Positions 55,222 to 64,000 of a DNA stretch of 64,000 nt are shown in pieces; the first letter of the stretch is position 1, and every line of letters begins with the position of its first letter. The notes under the pieces are model-generated. The model was not told the DNA's origin and did not search any database. It saw nothing but the letters and a program-made list of their open reading frames with translations. The position numbers and the translations under genes were made by a program. The DNA lies in NCBI GenBank assembly GCA_029449235.1, contig JANATG010000018.1, positions 1 to 64,000 on the forward strand. The letters run 5' to 3'. The stretch is from Linnemannia schmuckeri (Eukaryota > Mortierellomycota > Mortierellomycetes > Mortierellales > Mortierellaceae).

Positions 55222-55258
<37 letters not shown>

Positions 55259-56999
55259 ACCAACCGACCGTATTTGTGTGTGTACAACAACAACAAAAGC
55301 AACTTTAACCGGAGGCCATCCATCGCTCACATGAAAAACATTCTCCATCTTATTTTTTTTTCTTATACATCTCCCTCCTCCTCAGTTGAGGCTAGCCGTA
55401 CTTGAGATTGAAAAAATTACCCAGGCAAGCAGGGATCTCACCCGGATTAACCAGGATCTGGAAGAGTCCCGTCTCCTCGCCATCAGCGACCAGGCCAGGA
55501 CAGCCAAGCGACTATTGCTCATGTCTAGTCAGCTGGAATATACCGAACAAAAGCTATTCTCGCTCACTAAGGAGACAGAAGATGGCCTCAAAGATTCGGA
55601 CCTTCTCCGCATCGAGCGCATCAAACGGGAAGCCCTACAGGAGCGGGAGGATGCTGGTCGACTCAAGATTGATGCACTACAGGATGAACTGAGAGAGGTG
55701 CAGCGATCGGAACGGACGCTTCAACAAAAATTGCTAACCATCCAGACAAAGTACGAGACCCTTGGACAGCGATACGATCAATTGCGTCGCCAGCAACAGG
55801 AAGTCGATCTTGCCAGGGAATCCAAGGAGGCTGTCGCCTGGCTAAAGGAAACCACCGACCGGTTATGTTCACCACCCCAGGGTAGCCTCGGACAGGCTAT
55901 TCAACAAGAGAAATCCTTACAGCAGGGATCTACACCCATCAACATTGCTAGGTCCGACTCGCCTACTTCCTCATCATCACCGCCATACCAATCATCTATC
56001 GTCGACCCACCCCTGGCCGCTCAAAACCAGTTCATCTCGCTCATCAAGGAACTGGCTACAGCGAATTCGACCTTGCGGTCTGAGTTGACCGAGTATCGGG
56101 ATCTACTGCAGGACTCTCGTAACGAGGTGATGGATCTTCGTTCACAGATCGAAGACTATGAGCAGGGCCACGGATTCGAATGCTGTGGAGGCAGCTTCAT
56201 GCAGGATGGTCCTGGTGACCTTACCATCTCTCAAGGCACTTGGGGAACCGCCATGGTTGAGCACCAGGATCTGTCGGTATCGAAACTCAAGGATCCCGCT
56301 AGGGGACCCTTATCAGGAGCATCACCTCCACCCTATATGACAGCGCATGGAGAGCACCCACCGTCTGAACAACACCTGCATCAACATTTTCACCTCCCAG
56401 GAGTCAGAGGCAATGTCTTTGGCGAACTGGAACGACTCTACAGCCAGGGCAATCAAATCCCACCCCACTTGTCGTCAAGGCACCGGAGCAGTCGTCATCA
56501 TTCCTCCAAGAAGGACAAGGAAGCAGGCGCCAGCAGTGGCAGACGTCGCACCAGCCGTGACCACAGCAGCCGAGATCACACCAAATCATCACATCACCAC
56601 CATAACTCGAAACACGGACACCATTCTCACCAGTCTCATCACAACCAGCATAATAACACAGCCACGGTTTCAACATCGACTTCAACCTCCGAGGCACGTC
56701 GAGTTCTTGTCCCTACTGGTACCCCATCCAAAGTCTTGGCACCTGCATCGACAGAGGTAAAGCCAAGACGGACACACGACAGCAAGGCACTTGCTCATTC
56801 TCGCAGGATGAGTAGCAAAAAGTCGTTATATACGGATGCCGATATGGATATGCTTGGATCTGAGAGCGATCGGAACGAGTACGACCAGGGCAGCGATGAT
56901 GATCAGGAACAAGGCGATCCTGCCGAGTTCATTGCAGAAATGGGTGATTCTGGAAACGAACAAGAGCCAGGATTCGTTGCCGCCTTTGCTGAGGTATGA
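55102..56999 (+). CDS. Coiled-coil protein with His-rich segment, function unknown
   Basis: Two exons, 55102-55154 and 55391-56999, 553 residues. The acceptor is placed at TTGAG|G because it joins NAR to LAVLEIEKI in frame; the more obvious CAG 6 nt upstream would give an immediate stop. Residues 20-170 are a long heptad-type coiled coil (ARLAVLEIEKITQASRDLTR, LQKLLTIQTKYE). A second shorter coil follows (ELATANSTLRSELTEYRDLL). Then come a low-complexity region, a His/Ser-rich stretch (SSRHRSSRHHSSKKDKE, HHHHNSKHGHHSHQ), and an acidic tail. I do not recognise a family. It has the look of a cytoskeletal or scaffold protein. Its intron carries a T run of more than 30. Confidence 0.75.
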
Positions 57000-57350
57000 A
57001 CGCAGCTAAAAGGTTGTTGATTTGTAAGACAATGAATGTACGCACTCAGCGTCTTTTGCTAACTTTTTGCTACTTCTCATTCAAGGCTCTGTCATTCTTG
57101 TCGTTTTTCTCGGGCCCTCTCTCAGGATCTCCTCCATAATTAAAAAATGGAGATAGGAAGCATATTTTCACCTATACCCATAGTACATAGAGTTACGCGC
57201 GCTTCCTATCCCACCATCGGATGATACCAGTGATGTCATTGAAAATAGACATACTTATTATTTTTCAAAGATCGAAACATAACACAAATGCATATGAGAA
57301 AATGCATTCGTTGCAAATGGTACCGTACATTCGGTGAAGGCTGTAACTAG
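57000..57350. other. Convergent intergenic region
   Basis: 351 bp between the 3' ends of the coiled-coil gene (+) and the HMCES-like gene (-). A/T-rich, no gene recognised. It should hold both polyadenylation regions. Confidence 0.6.
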
Positions 57351-59649
57351 CTAGGATGAGCTCATATGCTGGAAGAAGCTGGTAATCTTGACATCCTGAG
57401 AAGCCTTACTCTTCTTGGTGGGCTTCATAGGCGAAGATCCAGCAGGAGAAGATGGTGACGACTGGGCGGTTGTTTTTCTCTTCCTAGGAGAAGCAGTCGG
57501 AGACAAAGATTGCACCGGTCTCTTTGGGTGAGATAGTGATGAGTGGTTGTTATACGAAGGTGATGATGTTGGTGACGCTGCGGTTGTCGAATCGTTCAAG
57601 GAGGCTGCGATAGCTTTTTCCAGTTCCTCGGCTTCTTGACGTTTCAGATCGTCTTGAACGTTTTCCTCGTTCCAGAGTGGTGGCACCTCGGATGCAAACG
57701 ACAATGCCGATGTTGTTGTACCGTCCTGAGAGCTGTCTTCACCAGACACATCCTCGTGCCCGTCCGCAATGGCCTCCAATCGCGACATCTCCAGGATGTG
57801 TTTCATCTCGTCCTCCTCTTGCTTGCGCTGCTGACGCCGCTTCTCCAACAGGTCGACTGAGCCCGTCAAGGATGAACTGATGACCTGCATCGTCCGTGGG
57901 GCACTACGGGTAGGACTATCCGCAGTAGATCCAGGTGTGGAAATGATTTGAGTGGAAGGGGAAGAAGATGAGGCAGGTTTTGAGGTTATGGAAGTGAGGG
58001 GAGAGGTAGAAGGCTGGTAGTTGGCCTGTTCTTGGTGAGAGAGCTCCAAAGCCAGTGCCAACTCTCGATCCTCAAGGTCGTCATTGTCTTCACCAGATGC
58101 TGACAAAGCTATCCGTCCTTGCTGTCGTTGCTCTTGCTGCTCCGCAAATCCTTCCTCCCGCTTGGAATCATCTGCTGCAACCGAGACCTGCTCCTGTGAA
58201 AACTCCTCTTCATCCTTGACCGTATTGTCCGCAGAGTCGCTCGCAACAGTCATATCGTCCGCATAGTCAAACGGTTCGTTAAAGTCATTAACTCCATCCT
58301 TATGCTTCAGATGGTTATCCTTCTTGAGTGGTGTCGAGGCCGACGATGATAGTGCAGGACGCGGTGACTCGCTCGATGCTGGCTCTGTCTTTGCAAAAAA
58401 GAACCGATTCAACGTCTTCTTGTTGGCGCTAGAGTTCCAAGGCTTTGTAAAATCAGGAGAGTCGTTCCTGACGCTGTTGACCTTTTCGTCCACCTGGTAG
58501 GTCTCCAAAGCATAGACTGGCTCTCTTCCACTCTCCAAGCTTGGTTCCATGAATTCATCACAGGGTTTCAGCATGGCCTCCAGAGTTGCGTTCCACTTTA
58601 GGTTTGGGTCAAGCCAAGCTCTAATTTTGTCGTGATCATGGTTAGGTATAAGGACAGGCATTCGATCGTGCAGCCAGTCGAGTTGTGGTGATGCATTTGT
58701 GGTAATGGTGGCATAGGTGTACATGGGTTCTGCCTCTTCCTTGACTTTTGCCACGTCGTAAATGGCGGCCATCAACATTAGATTCCCGTCTCGCCGTCGT
58801 GTGTAGAATGGGATTCGTTCTTTCCCTCGTCTCCTCCACTCGTAGAACCTATTAAAATAAAATATGAAAAGTGTTAAAAAACTGTAAACGAAGATATATG
58901 AACAACACGACATTAACGAAAGAATGACGAGCAAGCGAAAACGAACCCTTCGGCAAGCAGAATGCAGCGTTTGTGATTCTTGGAGTGATTGAACATGACT
59001 TTGCCCGAGGGTCCCATAAACAGCGAATCGTCTCGAGCGTTGATAGACTTAAGGACTGATGAGTATTCCGGCATAGACTGCGTATTCCGTGGGATCAACC
59101 CCCATCTCTATTTCATCATTTGCGGCCAAAAAAAAAGAGGGGAAGCAGTTAGAAACGAATTTCTCTGAGCGTTGTCCTTGCTGTAAGCAATGTAACAAAA
59201 GGAAGGAGAGTAAATAATTACCATCATATGAACGACATACGACTTTGTCTGTGGATCCGCTCGGACAACTGGTTGATATCGTGTTGGTGCCACATTATAT
59301 CTATTTGCGGTTTAGGTTTATATAAACGAATGTCAGACGAGGAAACGTTGTCCTAAAAGTGTGTAGTAGCAACGGCCAAGTGACAAAAAAAAAGAACATT
59401 GGCAAAAAGAGAATACATACGATGTGCGGTATTTGTCTTCGTCTATCCAAGTATCTGCGGGTTTGCTTGGCAGAGTCCTCGCCAGCTGCTGTCTGATCTG
59501 GCCAGGTGCCTAAAAGTTAAAAAAGGAAGAAAAGAAAAGGCCCGTCAGAAATGGCGCTCACACGATACGTCATTCTCATGCAAAGAAGATCCTGTTCCTA
59601 GGGTGATGAGGGTGACAGTTACCAGTCCTTGAGCTGTCCTGCCACACAT
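57351..59649 (-). CDS. HMCES: HMCES/SRAP-domain abasic-site crosslink protein with UIM motifs
   Basis: Five exons: 59649-59623, 59509-59421, 59300-59222, 59107-58947 and 58848-57351; 617 residues (human HMCES 354). It starts MCGRTAQGL, giving the catalytic Cys2 after Met removal. Further SRAP signatures: YNVAPTRYQPVV, RWGLIPRN, NARDDSLF, EGFYEW, TTNASPQLDWLHDRMPVLI (catalytic His). SRAP proteins crosslink to abasic sites in single-stranded DNA at replication forks to shield them. The C-terminal 400 residues are extra: they hold two good ubiquitin-interacting motifs (EDRELALALELSHQE at about 58033-58077; EAEELEKAIAASLND at about 57592-57640), one degenerate UIM (EDEMKHILEMSRLE near 57790), basic patches, and a C-terminal DVKITSFF resembling a PCNA-binding PIP box with Asp in place of Gln. 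Confidence 0.9.
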
Positions 59650-61067
59650 GGTTGGTCTGTGTTCCTGTGTGTTTGAATGAGAGTGAGTGGGTGGGTGGGG
59701 TGAGGTTGGTGATGGGTAAGATGCGAAGGAAGAGAAGAGAGATGTGGGTAAAGAGAATTGTTTGCCGGAGAGACGGAGAGGCAAAAAGTCAAAGTATGGT
59801 GGCGTTTGCGGACAATTGAGGCCGATCTTTAATTGACCGGCCCCTCTATTCCTGCAAAGACGTCAAAATAAATAAGGATTTTTTTTTGTTCTGAAGAGGA
59901 GGATAATCTTTCAGCCGTGGGATTCACGTTGGCTTCACAATAGGCCAGGTTGAAGTGGGTAGGACACACGTAGTCTTCTAAACAAATCTATTAGGATGAA
60001 CTCGATCGCGGAACATAGGTATTGAGGAGAAAAAACAGAAAGGAAAAGAAAAAAAAGGACGCGATAAGTACTTCAAGCAAGAAAAGTAGTCGGATCCATC
60101 TATCGTACACCCGATTCGTTCGGGTATTCATAGGTTTTGTGGTTCACTTTTTTAGCTTTTTTTATTGTTCACAGGTTGCTTGTTGATACTTCAAAAGTGT
60201 GGGTCGAGGCCCTTATTGGCTGTGTTGGCCATGCCCATGGGATTGAGCACTCTGCTGGTGCACACATATACGCACGCATCTCGATACAGACATGCTCACT
60301 TTTCACTTCTGTCTTTCGTCTTTGTCATCTTTTCTCTAATTTTGTTCTACAAGGGCGATCGTTCAACTGAAAGCAAGATTGAAAGAAAGTAGAACCACAA
60401 AAAAGAAAAAAAAAAAAATAGTAAAAGAGAGAAAGGATGGGGCAAGTAAGACCCAACAAGCTCGTCTTTTGATCGAGATATCTCATCCTTTTCTGCCATG
60501 ATTTGCTGTTTTGCACACATCATTCCTTCCTTCCTTCCTTCCTTTTGTGTTTGTTTTGCTCCTCTTTCTTTCCTTCCTATTTTCTTTCAATATTTTTTTT
60601 CTTCCCTCTTTCCTACCTTTTCCCTCGTGTCATTTCCTCTTCTCCCTTTTCCCCTTCCCCTCAGCTCATCACCCCTCCCTTTTGTCACTTTCTCAGCCCT
60701 AATCCATTCACTACCCTCTCTTACTCTCACACACATCACTCACTCACAGCTGTCACTTTCCTTCTCGTCTCTTTAATCCCTTCGCTCTTCAACACCGATT
60801 CATTCTCACTTGTCCCTACTTCACTTCTTCTTGGTATCCCTTACTTCCTCTTCAGTCTCACCCGTCGTCATCCCCTCCTCTTCTCACTAAAAAAGATCAT
60901 CCGGAAAACATTCCTCCTCCTCCTTTAAGCGACCTCTCGACATCTTATTGAAGGGCTCCTTTTCGTTCATTCGTCTTCTCTTCCGACACACACGCACCTT
61001 GCTTTTTCATCAATCACCAGACACAGCAACAACAACACGAACAGGAAGCGACTGCCTTCTTTTTCAA
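59650..61067. other. Divergent intergenic region between HMCES-like gene and Zn2Cys6 factor
   Basis: About 1.4 kb. From 60500 to 60930 the plus strand is a C/T-rich tract (TTCC repeats at 60525-60545), as often found upstream of fungal genes. Frames there encode only Phe/Leu/Ser low-complexity peptides. No RNA gene was seen. Confidence 0.6.
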
Positions 61068-64000
61068 ATGACCGATATCAAGCGACTCCGAGTTTCAAAG
61101 GTATACTACAACCCCTTCCCCCCCTGCCACTTGTCCTTGACCTACACCGCCGTTTGTCAGTTTAGTAGTTCGTTATGTGTAATATGCGAATGGATGAGAA
61201 TAGCATTAATGTAAAATCTTCAGTCGTATACTATGGGCGACTTGAACGGAAGTTGTTCCTACTCTTCAACGCGTTTTTTGTTTGTGGGTTCCTGGTACAG
61301 CGATGAGTTTTATCGGTTCCAGTCTCATTATCTCAGAATTCAACGGGTCAGACAGTGAGTCAGTCAGTGTATCGGTCAGTCGTGCTCATAACAAACAAAC
61401 AGCAAACCAACGTTGCTTCAGCTTCGGGCAGTCAGTCCCATGGAGCTGGAACAGGCCCTAGGGCAAGGACAACGTCAGGACTTGTTCACAGGAGAGACAG
61501 GACTCGGCCCTCATCTGAATGCATTTGCAAAACAGGCCTGATTCGATCAACAACCACAACAACATCGATGTGACATCAACAACAGACATGAGAGAGGGAG
61601 TGGCTTACAGAATTCGACTCGGCCTCCTGTTTTTTATCGTTATAAAGAAAACGAAAAAGGCGAAGTGCATTCAACAACAATTAAATACAGTGCTGACAGA
61701 AAGTGTATAAAAAATGACTGACTCCGGATCAACTTACAACCTAGGCCTGCGACTCGTGTCGACGTAAAAAAGTCAAGTGCGGTAAGAAAATAATGCGCCT
61801 GTCCATTCCCATCCCCATCCTCTTTCCTTCTGACCCGTGCAGGATACGATCCCCCCTTTTTGTGCTCTGTTGTGTTCAAGTTGTCCAGTTGTTTCCTTGT
61901 ATCCTGTGTCTTTGTCAGTCTCTCCTCCATTCATGCCTCGGAGAGAAAGAAAGGAAGGAAAACGATCAATCACTCACACACATAAATGGTCGATTCCTTT
62001 TTTATCCGCATAAACATGACAATGTCCAATGATAGATGCCCTGCACCCCATCTGCTCCAACTGTCAGACATTCCACTACGACTGTAGGTGCCTTTTCTTT
62101 TTATCCATATGTAAAAACACATAAGGGTTTAATGTGCGAGTGAATACTCGCTGAGAACCGACGAGCAATACAGCTCAACTGTATTTCATTAGCCATTCGA
62201 GTGCGCAACCGACAAGACATTACCCGGGAGAGTAAAGATCACTCTCCGCTCCTCCGTCCCCGCCCCGCCCCGCCCCGCTCTGCTCACAAAAAAAAGTTTT
62301 TTTTTTTCCTTCCATACATCCCCTCCGCTTAAATCGACCCCATAGGCACCTACAACGACCCGACTAAGAAACGTGGGCCACCCAAAGGTACTGTACACAT
62401 GGTTTACTTTTCTCTGTTTGATCTTGGAAAGGATGTTCCTCCTGGACTACTAACGCGACCAGTCTTATCAACGGTGATAAATAGGATACATTGAGGCAAT
62501 TGAAGCCCGACTTCACAGGATGGAGGGTCTGCTTGGCGGGCTAGTCAAGGATAAAGACCCTCGCGCAGAGATTGTCAGGGCCGAGCTCGATGCCATGGCG
62601 CGTGAGGCCGAGATGACCGGACTAAAGTTGCGCCGATCCAAGGCCTATGAGGAATTGACCTATGTAAGACACTTACCCAATTTTACCAGATAAACTACAC
62701 CCTGTCCAAGATGTAAGTCAGCCCGAAAACCTTACTTTTAGCATCGTCTACTCTCTCTCTCATATTTACAATTAGGCTATGGGAATCTCCACCTCCAACT
62801 CTAGTACTGCCGAGTCAAAATCAAACGCTCCCACCGTGAAAAAGGAGTCAATTGTTTCAGATGCCAGTCCGATGGATCGGCAGCCCCATCAACAGCAATC
62901 AAAGTCATCGCCGTCGTCCTCATCGTATTCGGAACATATCTCCACGTCTCAGCAACAGCCACAGCTACAGCCGCAACATTTTCATCCATATAGATCACAG
63001 CAACCACCACAGACACAAAAGACGCAGCAATCGGGGAACCAAAACCATCACCAGCAGCAACCCGGTCATTACAATAATTATCAGCAGCATTGTCGTAATG
63101 GATCTGGATCTGGGGCTGCCAATATCTCCCTTTCGCCGCCAACAGATGGACAGAGTGCTCCAACGTTCATGTCCACATCGTCCTCAGTCCAACAATATCA
63201 ATATCAGCCGCATCACCCACCACAACAGCCCGTCTCACAATTTCATTCTCACAGTTCTCAATCTAGTCCTGGTCACCACGCCCATCAACAACATTCAAAT
63301 CCGGGAAGCTGGCAGCACTACCAACATCCTACTCATCAACAGCATCCCGGTGCTGCCTATGAGTCTTTGGCAGTGTCACACCGATACCACTCTTCGTCCT
63401 CGGCGACAGAAACATACCCTCCTGCATCCTGGACAGGAAACGAAAGGAATGGATCAGGATCGATGTTTACCTCAAGGAAGGAATCCGACGTCGTTTACCG
63501 CCCCCTAGGCTTAGACCGTCCTACCCACGTTGACCCTCTGACAGGATACATGGCTATGCCACGTCAAGTTGTGCCACAGGAATCGAGACTCGTCTTACCG
63601 TCATCAGAAGTCATGGATCACCTGTTCGACATTCACTTTCGTTTTGTCCATCCAGTCCTTCCTATGCTCCATCGAAAGACCTTCTACGACCAAATTCATG
63701 GACCAGAACCACCGCCTGCTCATCTGTTGTTTGCAGTCTTGGGGTTGGCGTCACGTTTCAGCGACAACCCTGTCTTCAGGACCCCTCAACCCGGGGCAGA
63801 TAGACCTCCCTGCACCATCTTCTACGAGCGAGCAAAGGAGCTGATTAAGGAAGAGTACGACAACTCACAAGTTGGGACTGTTCAGGCATTATTACTGATG
63901 GCTATTCAGCAGATGGGCTTTTGCGAAAGTCAGCGGGCGTGGCTCTATGTCGGCATGGCTATTCGGATGGCTCAGGATCTTGGATTGAACTGTGAACTTT
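61068..64000 (+). CDS. Zn2Cys6 transcription factor with fungal-specific TF domain, 3' end beyond window
   Basis: Exons assigned: 61068-61100 (MTDIKRLRVSK), 61745-61781, 62036-62083, 62346-62387, 62485-62663 and 62776 to beyond 64000, all in frame; at least 521 residues. The Zn2Cys6 cluster spans three exons: ACDSCRRKKVKC, then PICSNCQTFHYD, then C-TYNDPTKKRGPPKGYIE, with six Cys at standard spacing. A short dimerization helix follows (IEAIEARLHRMEGLLG). Then a long Gln/His/Ser/Pro-rich region, and the start of the fungal transcription factor domain (FDIHFRFVHPVLPMLHRKTF, AWLYVGMAIRMAQDLGLN). The RGPPKGYIE stretch resembles regulators of the Xlnr/Cat8 type, but targets cannot be inferred. The 644-bp first intron may hide a further exon near 61390-61540. 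Confidence 0.85.

Noticed and set aside
60498..60928. A Phe/Leu/Ser-rich plus-strand frame of about 140 codons
   Set aside because: Produced by a C/T-rich tract upstream of the Zn2Cys6 gene; no domain and typical of fungal promoter pyrimidine stretches.

Overview
The window is one end of a fungal chromosome. It starts with about 246 bp of C-strand telomere repeat, passes through roughly 26.7 kb of nested transposable elements, and then enters about 37 kb of ordinary intron-bearing fungal genes. A Zn2Cys6 regulator, a TFIIIC B-block subunit, a Vms1 homologue, short GT-AG introns and Ty3/chromovirus retroelements all say fungus. The ROCK-like kinase with a split PH-C1 module and the L-lactate dehydrogenase fit an early-diverging lineage (Mucoromycota/Mortierellomycota-like); that placement is inference. 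SUBTELOMERE (1-27,000): The telomere (10-nt unit CCCTAAAAAA) abuts the 203-bp LTR of a Ty3 element (family B). Family B's gag is split by a full-length Ty3 chromovirus with 98-bp LTRs (family A copy 1), and its pol stops in the reverse transcriptase at an inverted family B LTR. Next is a Tc1/mariner element (DD34E, 214-bp TIRs, TA duplication) whose transposase is split by family A copy 2, which has an intact pol. The Tc1 element itself lies in the 3' end of a hAT transposase gene. Then come purine-rich low-complexity DNA, a TCGAA-rich array, chromovirus fragments around a 919-bp long-TIR element, a 2.2-kb near-perfect palindrome made of two 5' halves of a third Ty3 family (C), and a PIF/Harbinger element. 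That element has a transposase and a convergent SANT/Myb-like gene, and its transposase is interrupted by a 1.1-kb fold-back element. HOST REGION (27,000-64,000): in order, a C2-domain/proline-rich protein (-), a VAMP/synaptobrevin R-SNARE (-), the TFIIIC largest subunit (-), a YGR210-type Obg/YchF-family GTPase with TGS domain (+), L-lactate dehydrogenase (-), a ROCK-like kinase (-), a lesion-bearing Vms1/ANKZF1 homologue (-), an unidentified coiled-coil protein (+), an HMCES/SRAP DNA-crosslink sensor with ubiquitin-interacting motifs (-), and the N-terminal part of a Zn2Cys6 transcription factor (+) that runs off the window. These are separate housekeeping or signalling genes, not an operon. 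MOST NOTABLE: (i) a probable -1 frameshift signal at the gag-pol junction, conserved between two divergent retroelement families (slippery G GGA AAN, 5-nt spacer, 11-position stem with compensatory changes, 12-nt loop sharing AGTCCAGGA); (ii) UIM motifs fused to an SRAP domain; (iii) a Vms1 gene with three in-frame stops and a frameshift but preserved catalytic and p97-binding motifs; (iv) the palindrome and the long-TIR elements; (v) the 10-nt telomere unit. Exon boundaries were placed by eye from GT/AG signals and reading-frame continuity, so small errors are possible.
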